DNA of 64,000 bases from CAWGXG01 sp963826505 (GTDB taxonomy: Bacteria > Chloroflexota > Anaerolineae > Aggregatilineales > Aggregatilineaceae): NCBI GenBank assembly GCA_963826505.1, contig CAWGXG010000007.1:1-64000 (forward strand), written 5' to 3'. Positions 1 through 10,143 of the stretch are shown here, piece after piece. The first letter of the stretch is position 1; the number at the start of each line of letters is the position of its first letter. The notes under the pieces were generated by a model. That model made no database searches and had not been told where the DNA came from. It saw only the letters and a program-made list of their open reading frames with translations. The translations under genes were made by a program, and so were the position numbers.

Positions 1-1
1 C

Positions 2-454
2 GGGTTGGCCCCCGACGAGGAGCCGGGGCCGCTGATCCCGTCGCTGCACGCGCTGATCGCGGCGGAATTCGCGGAGGCGTTCGACACCGTGACGTGGCAC
101 ACGGACGGATCGCCCGTCACACTCGATGCGCTGCTGCACGACGTGGTCACCAACGCCGTGCGCGAAGTGGTACGCAACGCTGCTGTGCATGGGCGCGGGG
201 CAGCCTCCGACCGCGGCCTGACGCTGGACATCAGCGTCCGCTGCGAGGCTGAGCGCGTGGTGATTTCCGTGCGCGACGATGGCGTCGGCATGACGCGGAC
301 TCCGCCAGGGTCCGCCACTTCGACGTCGGGGAGCGGCGGCGGTTTGCTGCTGCACAGCACGCTGCTCGCGCTGTCGGGGGGTGAGTTGCGCGTCGAATCG
401 CCGGACGCCGGCGGGACGCAGGTCGTGATCGCTGTGTCGGTGACAGGAGGTTAG
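2..454 (+). CDS. Sensor histidine kinase, C-terminal ATPase domain (5' partial)
   Basis: The frame is open to the left edge of the window, so the gene is truncated and only about 150 residues remain. They form a GHKL/HATPase_c domain. An N-box-like segment (NAVREVVRNAAVHG) lies near residue 50, a G1 box (RDDGVGM) near residue 90, and a glycine-rich lid followed by GGTQVVIAV closes the fold. The N-box style resembles NarL-partner (HisKA_3) kinases, but the phosphoacceptor domain lies outside the window, so the sub-family is inference. The stop is one base before the GTG of the next gene, suggesting co-transcription. An alternative identity is an anti-sigma-type ATPase. Confidence 0.75.
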   Translation, partial: GLAPDEEPGPLIPSLHALIAAEFAEAFDTVTWHTDGSPVTLDALLHDVVTNAVREVVRNAAVHGRGAASDRGLTLDISVRCEAERVVISVRDDGVGMTRTPPGSATSTSGSGGGLLLHSTLLALSGGELRVESPDAGGTQVVIAVSVTGG

Positions 455-455
455 T

Positions 456-1226
456 GTGAACTCGATTGCCAAATTGATGTTGAACCTTGTCAGCCTCATG
501 GCGGTGACGGCGTGTGCCGTGTCGTGTGGCGCTCCGTTCGCCACGTCATCCTATAACGGGCATTTGGGTGCGGGCGACAAGTCTCTCTCAGAAGGCAACT
601 ATCAGCAGGCTATTGAGGACTATACGGCAGCGATTGAACTCCAACCCAATCGTGTGGAAGGGTACGTTGCAAGAGGAGTTGCTCATGCAAGGATGGGCGA
701 CTATGAGGAAGCCCTCCACGATTACACGCAGGCCATCACTATCGACTCCGATTATTTCGGCGCTTACTATAACCGTGGTGTGACCTATCGGAAAATCGGG
801 AATTACCAGGCAGCTATTGCAGATTTTTCTGAATCCATCAGGCTTAAACCCGACTATCTGAATGCCTATTTGGGGCTTGGAAATGCGTATGCCGACGCAG
901 GTGAAGACGCGCTGGCTATTTCCAGTTACACGCAGGCATTAACCATTGATGCTGATTACCTGGAGGGTCACTATGCACGCGCGCGAATCTATATTGATCA
1001 AGGCAACTTCGAGGGCGGGATCGACGATTATTCGCGGGTGATCGCACTTGACAGCGGTTATGTTGATGCATATCTCGGACGCGGCCTGGCCTATTATGCA
1101 CTTGGAGCCGATTCTGAAGCGTCGAGCGACCTGAGACAATACCTCGATCTGGCGGGAGACCATGCAGACCCAACCATGCGTGTTTTCGTCGATTCACTTG
1201 ACATGCGGCTGAACAGGGAGAAATGA
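456..1226 (+). CDS. TPR-repeat lipoprotein
   Basis: A 256-residue exported protein starting at GTG 456, with an AGGAGG-type ribosome site inside the end of the upstream gene. The N-terminus has a hydrophobic stretch ending in VTAC (Cys20), a plausible lipobox, with a second Cys at 24. Residues about 35-240 are six consecutive 34-residue tetratricopeptide units, with the recurring pattern of AI(D/E)DYTAAI followed by P/D, Y and A(Y/H)..RG. TPR arrays are protein-interaction scaffolds; no catalytic residues are seen. It is the last gene before the mobile-element remnant, whose disrupted reading frame runs antisense into its 3' half. Partner and exact role unknown. Confidence 0.8.
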   Translation: MNSIAKLMLNLVSLMAVTACAVSCGAPFATSSYNGHLGAGDKSLSEGNYQQAIEDYTAAIELQPNRVEGYVARGVAHARMGDYEEALHDYTQAITIDSDYFGAYYNRGVTYRKIGNYQAAIADFSESIRLKPDYLNAYLGLGNAYADAGEDALAISSYTQALTIDADYLEGHYARARIYIDQGNFEGGIDDYSRVIALDSGYVDAYLGRGLAYYALGADSEASSDLRQYLDLAGDHADPTMRVFVDSLDMRLNREK

Positions 1227-2565
1227 TGGTTTGCTGAGCAGATCGCTGTGGGGGGCGCAGAACAAGTTGAGCTTCGGCTTCGGCCTGACTGTAACCGGCA
1301 TCGCGGAACTGACACGCCGCATCGAACAGCGCCCGGTTGCGGTTACCGTTGGATGCGCCGCTCGCCAGATAGTCCAGCGTGATCGGCGGCAGTGGCGCGT
1401 TACCGTTTCCAGATGGTGCGGCCTGCATTTTGCCGTTCGATCCACTTGGTTTGACCGCCAGCCATTCAAACGTCGCCAACGGATAGCGCCGTCCTGGATG
1501 GAACTCGGTGATCGCCGCCACCACACCCCCGCGTTCGGGTTTGGTGTTGACCGTATCCGGCAGGCGCATCAGTGACGCCACCGATTTGGCATAGTCTGGA
1601 TCGCCGCCGACTGCTGCGAACAGCCCGTGCAGCATGTTAGCGATCGTCGCGCCGCGCTTCCACTTCTCGCTGATCAGGTTGAGCGTCGCGCTCCGCAGTG
1701 GGGCGAGCGCTTCTTCAACTTCTTCGGAATAGTCCACCGGTTCACCGCTAGCGCGAAACACGCCCGTTCGCAGAACCTGCTCCACAATTTTGTAAGGCAT
1801 CTTTTGCCGATGATCGCGTTCCAACAGTGCGGCGATGCGTTCCTGGGCGGTATAGACGCCACTCTCCACACTCCCGCTTTCGGCGTCCTTGAACTCACCG
1901 TCTTCATCCAGCGCGATGTCAACCGTAAACGTCCCGACATCCACCACGCCGGTCCGCATGAACGTGTGATGCGCGTTGATATCGCCGTTTTCGGTGAGCA
2001 GATTCGCGTAGACGGTGCCCAGCGGCTGCGGCATGACCATGACCTCGATCACATTGGCGATCAGTTCGGCGCAGTCGGTTTGCACCAGGTGCTGACCCAG
2101 TAGCGCCGTTTTGAATTCGGCGGCATCCGGCATGTGATCGACCGGCAAGCCCGTGCTGATGCGTAAATGGACCGCTTCGCGGTTCCAGATACCGCGCATC
2201 AACTTGCCGATGGCAACCTTCGCCAACCGCAGCCGGAAGGCATTCCCCATCGTTTTCTCGTTAGCGGTGCGTCCACGCAGCCGGAGCAGTTCGCCGGTCG
2301 GCACCTGCGACAGCGCCAGATCGCCCACAAACCAACTGCCGTGATCATCGGTCATCTGGTCACCGGGGTATTTGTCGTGGATCGTGTCCTGGCCGAATTT
2401 GAGTTCGCGGGCATGACCCATCACCGAGGGGAAAACAATCGCCTCTTCATCGGTCAGAGCTTTGACGACGCCGTAGCCAATATCCAGCCCCACGGTGATT
2501 AGGCTGCCCGGCTGGGTGTTCGCGTTGGTAGCCTTACGCCTGGTCAATGGTTTGCTCCTGATCAA
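916..2565 (-). pseudogene. Chimera: ParM/StbA-like actin N-terminus fused in frame to a primase-polymerase C-terminus
   Basis: The 549-residue frame has three parts. Residues 1-310 are a plasmid-segregation actin: phosphate-1 loop VGLDIGYGVVKA (about 25-36), phosphate-2 loop VVDVGTFTVD (about 207-216), then an approach to the adenosine motif that stops at RGATIAN. Residues about 311-435 instead match the C-terminal part of prophage/plasmid primase-polymerases (SLMRLPDTVNTKPERGG, RYPLATFEWLA, LFDAACQFRDAGYSQAEAEAQL). Residues after about 435 (below position 1261) are antisense to the TPR gene and are probably accidental. The actin lacks its GGGA adenosine motif, so filament function is unlikely. 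The start overlaps the upstream small gene by 32 bp. The family assignments are firm for both halves; the cause (deletion between two element genes) is inference. Confidence 0.75.
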
Positions 2566-2740
2566 ATGCTTGGATGGTGCGGGCAGGGTGCGGCGGTTCC
2601 GTCGTCTCGAAAAACGTCCCCAGAGCCTGCCGAATCACGGCGCCGCCGCGCCGGTAGCGCAGCGCGGGTAGCAGCGCGCGGTAGATACGCGCCTCGTGTG
2701 GGTCATTGAGGTTGAGCGAGAACTCAATACGTTTGAGCAT
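2534..2740 (-). CDS. Small plasmid-partition-type protein (ParM operon partner)
   Basis: A 68-residue basic protein starting at ATG 2740 (MLKRIEFSLNLND...). Its stop overlaps the ParM-like start by 32 bp, the usual arrangement of a small DNA-binding or adaptor protein encoded just ahead of a ParM-like actin. The pattern LNDPHEARIYRALLPALRYRRGG suggests a short ribbon-helix-helix-like or helical protein, but I recognise no named domain. It shares its 5' side with the truncated regulator on the other strand, so its original promoter may be missing. Confidence 0.55.
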   Translation of the reverse strand: MLKRIEFSLNLNDPHEARIYRALLPALRYRRGGAVIRQALGTFFETTEPPHPARTIQAFDQEQTIDQA

Positions 2741-3342
2741 GGCGTGCCTCTGATCTACGGCTCGGGGCCGGGCTGACACCGATCTCTGCTGACGCTGCTG
2801 GGATTTCAGAAGGTGCTGTGCGCAATGTTCTGAAATATGGTGATGATCCAGAAGCACGTGCCCCGGATGCTCGCACGCTGCGTGTGATTGCCGAAGCACT
2901 GCATATCAACCCATTGATCCTTTACCGGCTAGCGGGCTATTTGCCACCCGATCCTGGTGCGAATTCCGTACATGCTGAGTATCTCGCGGATGTGTTCGAC
3001 ACTCTGCCACCCTCAAAACAAGATGCCGTGATGGGCGTACTCCAAGCGATGGCCGATTCTCCCAAAGAAAAGGCCGTTATCCAGGAAATGCGTGAGAGTT
3101 CCTCCGACTGGATGATCGGCATGGATCTCATGCCCCACGTTTTCCGCGATATCGCCAACCGGTTGATCGTCGAATACAACATGACCTCGCCAGAACATGT
3201 CGATCGTATTTCGCCCGACACAGAAATCGGCTACCAGACCAGGTGGACTGATCTAAACAAAGTGGGTCAGAAACGCACCATCGCGCTCATTCGTCGTAAG
3301 CTTTTGCTTGAATACGATGCGTCAATGGAAGAATCCGAGTAG
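2737..3342 (+). pseudogene. XRE-type HTH regulator, 5'-truncated
   Basis: The frame is open from 2737, but the first normal start is GTG 2818. That start would fall in the middle of the helix-turn-helix: the conserved stretch ADAAGISEGAVRNVLKYG begins upstream of it. The first part of the HTH domain and the original start codon therefore appear to be lost. What remains is the second half of an XRE/Cro-like domain (RTLRVIAEALHINPLILYRLAGYL), then an approximately 120-residue C-terminal region with a helical segment (DTLPPSKQDAVMGVLQAM). If translated from 2818 the product is 174 aa and probably cannot bind DNA normally. The break lies next to the start of the opposing small partition gene, so both were probably brought together by the same deletion. 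Confidence 0.6.
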
Positions 3343-3396
3343 GCGGGGGGGCCAAAAGTGCTGTAAGATCGATTAAATGTTCTAAACGGGTGATAT

Positions 3397-3666
3397 ATGA
3401 CCGGCCATCAGAGCGAGCGCAATAGTGATTTCCGCGCCCAAGCCACCATCTCAAACGAATTGATCAGCCGGTTGTTAGCCCTTCCGGGCCGTCAGGTGTG
3501 GACGGATTACGACAGTGAAGCAGATGTCCTTTACATCAGTTTCCGTAAGCCACAGCAGGCCAACGACAGCGTCATGGAAGACGATGGCAATATCTATCAC
3601 TACCGCGACGATGAGTTGGTCGGCGTCACTGTAATGAATGCATCCAGGAAAGCCGTTTCCCCGTAA
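3397..3666 (+). CDS. DUF2283 domain protein
   Basis: An 89-residue protein. The core WTDYDSEADVLYISF... followed by the D/N-rich turn and YRDDELVGVTVMNAS is the signature of DUF2283, a family of small proteins often found near toxin-antitoxin or mobile genes. The family has no established biochemical function. An N-terminal extension of about 35 residues precedes the core. It is encoded between the damaged regulator and the serine recombinase, 23 bp ahead of the latter, so the two may be co-transcribed. Confidence 0.7.
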   Translation: MTGHQSERNSDFRAQATISNELISRLLALPGRQVWTDYDSEADVLYISFRKPQQANDSVMEDDGNIYHYRDDELVGVTVMNASRKAVSP

Positions 3667-3689
3667 GAATTCAGCGAAGGGAAATCATC

Positions 3690-5480
<1,791 letters not shown>

Positions 5481-5514
5481 GCAGCACGGGGTACACCTAC
5501 CCCCATGTGCGTGC

Positions 5515-5543
5515 ATTGTAGCAGTCGGGCCGGGGACTGTCAA
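5515..5543 (-). promoter_or_regulatory. Sigma70-type promoter of tRNA-Ala
   Basis: On the minus strand a perfect TTGACA (-35, 5538-5543) is followed after exactly 17 bases by TACAAT (-10, 5515-5520). The predicted transcript start is about 28 nt upstream of the mature tRNA 5' end. This is one of the best promoter matches in the window. Confidence 0.8.
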
Positions 5544-5662
5544 GGAGTTATTATGGGTCCGCCGCCGCTGTGCTCCGCGTGCTTTCAGGGTGACAGAACG
5601 CCCCCAAACCGCTAAAATCCGCCTATACTCTGAACTGAAAGCGCTGATGGGATGGTGCCAGC

Positions 5663-6652
5663 GTGTCCTCATCGTTTGTCAGCCGCGCCGACGGCTACGT
5701 GAAATGGCTGCGCGACCAGGTCGGCCACCAACTGATCTACCTCGTATATACGACCGTGCTCGTCTTCGATGACGCCGGGCGGATTCTCGTCCAACACCGT
5801 TATGATTTCGACTGGCTGGGCTTGCCCGGCGGCGCGCTCGAAGTGGGCGAGAGTCTCCGCGCGGGCGCGGAACGCGAAGCCTTCGAGGAAACCGGCCTGC
5901 GCGTCAACGTGGAGCGCGTGGTTGGCGTTTTCAGTCACCCGGATTTCAACCTGCTCTATCCCAACCAGGACGTCGTGCAGCAGTGGTCGGTGTGTGTAGT
6001 GGCGCGCGCCGCAGGCGGCACTCTGCATGCGGACGGCGGCGAAACGCTCGCAGTAGAATGGCAGCCCGTGGACGAGGCTCTGCCGCAATTCCCTCCCGCC
6101 TATCAAGCCATGCTGCGCGCCGCCCGGCAGTCCCGTGAGGGCGCGCTAGAACCCGTTTACACGCGCGAACCGCTGATCCCCTTCTACCCGATTCTGCGCG
6201 CCGGGGTTGGACACGAGCCGGTCATTCTGCCGGGCGTGATGGCCATCATTCGGGACGACGTGGGGCGTGTGCTGGCCGCCCGGCGTGTCTTCGAGCAGTT
6301 TTACGACATTCCTGGCGGGTACTGCGATCTGGGCGAAACGACGACTGCCGCTGTCGTACGCGAGGTCCGCGAGGAAACCGGCCTGGAAGTGACTCCGACC
6401 CGCATGGTCGGCGTGTACAGCGAGAACATGCTGTTCACCTATCCCAACGGCGATCAGGTGCACGGGGTCGGGATCGCGTTCGAATGCCAGATCACCGGCG
6501 GGACGCTGCGCGCCGATCACGACGAGATCGACGAGGCGCTATTTATGCCGGTCGAACAGCTGATCGCCCAGCCCATGACGCCCGGTATGGCGGGCATGGC
6601 GGGCGTGTGGCGCGACATTCTGCGTCCGGAGTCGTGGCCCGTCCTGCGCTGA
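5663..6652 (+). CDS. Tandem-Nudix hydrolase (two fused Nudix domains)
   Basis: A 329-residue cytoplasmic protein with two complete Nudix domains. The first box, starting GGALEVGESLRAGAEREAFE and ending EETG (about residues 51-75), and the second, starting GGYCDLGETTTAAVVREVRE and ending EETG (about 214-238), both keep the G-x5-E-x7-RE-x2-EE-x-G catalytic pattern. Both halves should therefore bind metal and hydrolyse a nucleoside-diphosphate-linked substrate. The substrate cannot be told from sequence. The start is GTG 5663 with a weak ribosome site; a TATACT -10-like element lies at 5624-5629. Most Nudix enzymes have one domain, so this is a duplication and fusion. Confidence 0.85.
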   Translation: MSSSFVSRADGYVKWLRDQVGHQLIYLVYTTVLVFDDAGRILVQHRYDFDWLGLPGGALEVGESLRAGAEREAFEETGLRVNVERVVGVFSHPDFNLLYPNQDVVQQWSVCVVARAAGGTLHADGGETLAVEWQPVDEALPQFPPAYQAMLRAARQSREGALEPVYTREPLIPFYPILRAGVGHEPVILPGVMAIIRDDVGRVLAARRVFEQFYDIPGGYCDLGETTTAAVVREVREETGLEVTPTRMVGVYSENMLFTYPNGDQVHGVGIAFECQITGGTLRADHDEIDEALFMPVEQLIAQPMTPGMAGMAGVWRDILRPESWPVLR

Positions 6653-6660
6653 AAAGCAAA

Positions 6661-6762
6661 CCCACAGCGAATCACAGGGGAAAGGCTGAGAACACAGAGA
6701 TTTTTCCTTTTCTGCCCTCTCTGTGTCCTCTCGCTTCTCTTCTCAGTGCCCTCTGTGGCCCG
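6661..6762. repeat. Imperfect inverted repeat built from CACAGAG-type units
   Basis: Between the Nudix gene and the amylosucrase, a left arm (about 6661-6700, with CCACAG, GAATCACAGG, GAACACAGAG) is mirrored by a right arm (about 6718-6762, with CTCTGTGTCCTCT and CCCTCTGTGGC). The arms are separated by a pyrimidine-rich loop. The arms could form a long imperfect hairpin. The layout resembles dispersed intergenic repeat elements seen in several environmental phyla; whether other copies exist in this genome cannot be told here. Confidence 0.45.
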
Positions 6763-6888
6763 TCTCTTTCCCCACGCGCACAACATGCCCGGGCAGCCAA
6801 TTAGTGTTATCCTAAGAGTCCGCGGGCGCGAACAGGCGCGCACGTAGAGGGCTGATCCGTCTTCTAACCACGCAGGACTGGTTGAGCT

Positions 6889-8799
6889 ATGGCCATCGAT
6901 TATCAACGCGAATCCCAGCGCACACTTGAACGTCTGCTACCGCGCCTGGACCCACTGCTGCCGTCTGGCGCAGAGCGCGAGGTGTTCATCACGCGGCTGA
7001 ATACCCATTTCCCTGACGTATTCCGTTTGCTGCACGGGCTGTACGGCGACCGCTATGATTTCTTCTACCATCTAGAGCAGATTCTGTCCGCCACCGCCGA
7101 CTATTACACGGCGCGTCCGGCAGACCTCAAAAGCCTGGACCGCCAGCGCGAAGCCGATCCCCAGTGGTTTTTCAGCGAGCGCATGCTGGGTGGCGTGTGC
7201 TATGTCGATCTCTTTGCCGGGACTCTGGCCGGAGTCCGGGCGAAGATTCCCTATTTCAAGGAACTCGGCCTGACCTATCTGCACCTGATGCCGCTCTTTC
7301 GCTGTCCCGACGACAACAGCGACGGCGGCTACGCGGTCAGCAGCTACCGCGAGGTGAATCCGGCGTTGGGCACGATCGAGGAGTTGGCCGATCTGGCCGC
7401 CGATCTGCGCGGCGAGGGGATCAGCCTCGTGCTGGATTTCGTCTTCAATCACACCTCGGACGAGCACGATTGGGCGCTGCGCGCGCTCGACGGCGACAAG
7501 GAGTACCAGTCCTTTTACCTGATGTTCCCCGACCGCACGCCTGCCAGACCAGTACGAGCGCACGCTGCGCGAAATATTCCCTGAGCAGGCCCCGGGCAGT
7601 TTCACCTTCCGCCCGGAGATCGACCAATGGGTGTGGACCACCTTCAATAATTTCCAGTGGGACCTCAACTACGCCAATCCGGACGTGTTCCGCGCCATGT
7701 TGGGCGAACTGCTGGCAATTGCGAATGTCGGCGTGGAGATTCTGCGGTTGGACGCGGTCGCCTTCATCTGGAAGCAGATGGGCACACCCTGCGAAGGACT
7801 GCCCCAGGTCCACGACGTGATCCGCGCGTACAACGCGCTAGCGCGCATTGCCGCTCCCGCGCTGTTGTTCAAATCCGAAGCGATCGTCCATCCCGCGGAA
7901 GTCGCGCGCTACATCGCGCCGGAAGAAGCGCCGATCTCGTACAACCCCACGCTCATGGCGCTGCTGTGGGAGTCCCTGGCGACGCGCAGCGTCCGCCTGC
8001 TGCACCACTCCATGCAGCGGCGATTCGATCTGCCGGAGGGCTGCTCGTGGGTCAACTACGTGCGCTGTCACGATGACATCGGCTGGACCTTCGCGGATGA
8101 GGACGCCTGGGAACTTGGCATCAACGGCTTCGATCACCGCCAGTTCCTCAACCAGTTTTACACCGGGCGTTTCCCCGGCAGTTTCGCCAGGGGCGTGCCG
8201 TTCAATTACAATCCGATCACCAAGGATATGCGCATTTCGGGCATGTGCGCATCGCTGGCCGGGCTGGAACATGCGCTCGACATCCACAACGATCATGAGT
8301 GCGATCTGGCGCTGCGCCGTATCGCGCTGATTCACGCCGTGATTCTCAGCGCGGGCGGCATCCCGCTGATCTATTTGGGCGACGAGATCGCCATGCTGAA
8401 CGACTACAGCTATGCCGACGATCCCAACAAAGCTGACGACAGCCGTTGGGTGCATCGCTGCCGCTTCGACTGGGAGCGCGCCGCCGAACGCACCGATCCC
8501 GACACCGAGGCCGGGCGCATCACCCAGACGCTGCGCGCGCTGATCGCCATCCGCAAGGGGACGCCCGCTTTCGCCAACGGCAGCACGCAGTTTCTCGCCA
8601 CGCGCAACGATCACGTGCTGGGTTATGTGCGCGGCGGTGAGATCTCGTCCTGGCGAATTTTTCGGAAAGCGAGCAAGATGTCCGGCTCGGCTGGATTCCC
8701 GAACACGCCACCGATCTGATCAGCGGCGAGCAGTTCCCGAAATTCAAGCCTGTGACGCTCGCGCCCTACCAAATCGTCTGGCTCGCGGCAGGGGACTAA
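6889..8799 (+). pseudogene. Amylosucrase (GH13), two frameshifts
   Basis: Read across two single-base indels, the region encodes a 636-residue amylosucrase, the usual family length. The enzyme makes alpha-1,4-glucan from sucrose and releases fructose. The catalytic motifs are intact: RLDAVAFIWKQMG (nucleophile Asp), FKSEAIVHP (acid/base Glu) and RCHDDIGWTF (transition-state Asp). The N-terminal helical domain (1-95), the (beta/alpha)8 barrel and the short C-terminal beta domain are all present. An extra C near 7540 shifts the frame after FPDRT, and a missing base near 8643 shifts it again, the true tail being LANFSESEQDVRLGWIPEH onward to TAA 8799. The two indels have opposite sign. They could be sequence errors or real mutations. 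Confidence 0.85.
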
Positions 8800-8879
8800 T
8801 CCAGATTTGTGTGCATGCGCTTTTGCTGATTGCTGTTTACTGAACCCTGATTGCTATTCACCCAGGAGAACCCAACCCT

Positions 8880-9266
8880 ATGTCTCGTGAAATTATCGCT
8901 ACGCCCAATGCCCCCGCCGCCATCGGCCCCTATTCGCAGGCCATCCGCGCCAACGGCGTCGTGTACGTCTCCGGCCAGGGACCGCTGATCCCCGGCACCA
9001 AACAGTTCGCCGGGGAGACCGTCGCCGTGCAGACCGAGCAGGTGCTCAAGAATATCAGCGCCATCTTGCAGGCCGCCGGGACGGATATGGCGCATGTCGT
9101 TAAATGCACGGTGCTGCTGGCCGATATCGCCACCTTTGCCGAGATGAACGCGGTCTACAACACCTTTTTCACAGAGAATCCCCCGGCGCGCACGACCTTC
9201 GCTGCCAAAGACCTGCCGATGGCGATCCTCGTCGAGATCGACGCGATCGCGGTTATGCCGGACTAG
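8880..9266 (+). CDS. ridA: RidA-family enamine/imine deaminase
   Basis: A 128-residue protein matching the YjgF/YER057c/UK114 family along its whole length. It has the N-terminal NAPAAIGPYSQAI, the GQ.P segment and the conserved NPPARTTFAAKDLP with the catalytic Arg. RidA proteins hydrolyse reactive enamine/imine intermediates formed by PLP enzymes and act as cytoplasmic trimers. A CAGGAGAA ribosome site precedes ATG 8880. It is 13 bp ahead of the metallo-hydrolase gene and likely co-transcribed with it. Confidence 0.93.
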   Translation: MSREIIATPNAPAAIGPYSQAIRANGVVYVSGQGPLIPGTKQFAGETVAVQTEQVLKNISAILQAAGTDMAHVVKCTVLLADIATFAEMNAVYNTFFTENPPARTTFAAKDLPMAILVEIDAIAVMPD

Positions 9267-9279
9267 GCGGGGGAGCGCC

Positions 9280-10134
9280 ATGCAGATCGAATTCTTGGGA
9301 ACCGGCGGCGCGGTCACCACGCCGCGCCCGCTGTGTGACTGCCGCGTGTGTTCCGAAGCCCGCGCCAAGGGCGTACCCTACAGCCGCACGGGTCCGAGCG
9401 TCTTCGTTCACGGGCCGGACGTGCTGATCGACACGCCCGAAGAGAGCAAAGCCCAGATCAACCGTTCGCGCGTGACGCATATCGCCGGGTGTTTTTATTC
9501 CCACTGGCATCCCGATCACGTCGCCGGGCGGCGCGTCTGGGAAACCCTCAATGGCAACTGGCTTCAGTGGCCGCCCGTACACCGCACCACGGACATTTAC
9601 CTGCCGCAGCAGGTCGGGCAGGACTTCCGCACGCGGCTGGGCTCGTGGGAACAGTTCATGTATTTGCAGAAGCTCGGCATGGTGAATGTGATCGAGCTGG
9701 CCGACGGTGACGCTGTGACGCTCAACGGCACGACGATCCGGCCGTTCCGCCTCGCGGAGGATTACGTATACGCCTTTCTGATCGAGGGCGAAGGCAAGCG
9801 CGTGCTGATCGCACCCGACGAGCTGCATGGCTGGATCCCGCCCGCCAGCGTGCGCGGCGTAGACCTGGCGGTGATCCCCAAAGGGCTGGACGAGTTCGAT
9901 CCCTTCACCGGGGCGCGGCGCATCCACGCCGATCATTACGTATTGGGCGTCGAGGCGACTTTCCGCCAGACGCTCGACATCGTGCGCCAGCTTGACGCCC
10001 GGCGCGTGATCATGACCCACGTCGAAGAAGTGGACGAGCTGACGTACGACGATCTGCTTCGCCTGGAAGTCCTGCTTCAGGGCGATGGGCTGCCGGTCAC
10101 GTTTGCGTTTGACACCCAGGTGGTAGAGGTATGA
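9280..10134 (+). CDS. PhnP-like MBL-fold metallo-hydrolase
   Basis: A 284-residue metallo-beta-lactamase-fold protein. It opens with IEFLGTGGAVTTPRPLCDCRVC, where the CxCxxC is the structural zinc site typical of PhnP-type phosphodiesterases. The metal-binding signature SHWHPDHVAG is at about residues 68-77, with further ligands in IAPDE (about 177), a His-rich IHADHYV and the terminal IMTHVEE (about 245). Relatives hydrolyse cyclic phosphodiesters; the exact substrate is not shown. The stop is 9 bp ahead of the response regulator start, with the shared TGAGGA supplying its ribosome site. Confidence 0.82.
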   Translation: MQIEFLGTGGAVTTPRPLCDCRVCSEARAKGVPYSRTGPSVFVHGPDVLIDTPEESKAQINRSRVTHIAGCFYSHWHPDHVAGRRVWETLNGNWLQWPPVHRTTDIYLPQQVGQDFRTRLGSWEQFMYLQKLGMVNVIELADGDAVTLNGTTIRPFRLAEDYVYAFLIEGEGKRVLIAPDELHGWIPPASVRGVDLAVIPKGLDEFDPFTGARRIHADHYVLGVEATFRQTLDIVRQLDARRVIMTHVEEVDELTYDDLLRLEVLLQGDGLPVTFAFDTQVVEV

Positions 10135-10143
10135 GGACGCGCG

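Noticed and set aside
1231..1575. A plus-strand 114-residue frame inside the element
   Set aside because: Antisense to the primase-derived part, whose family match is clear.
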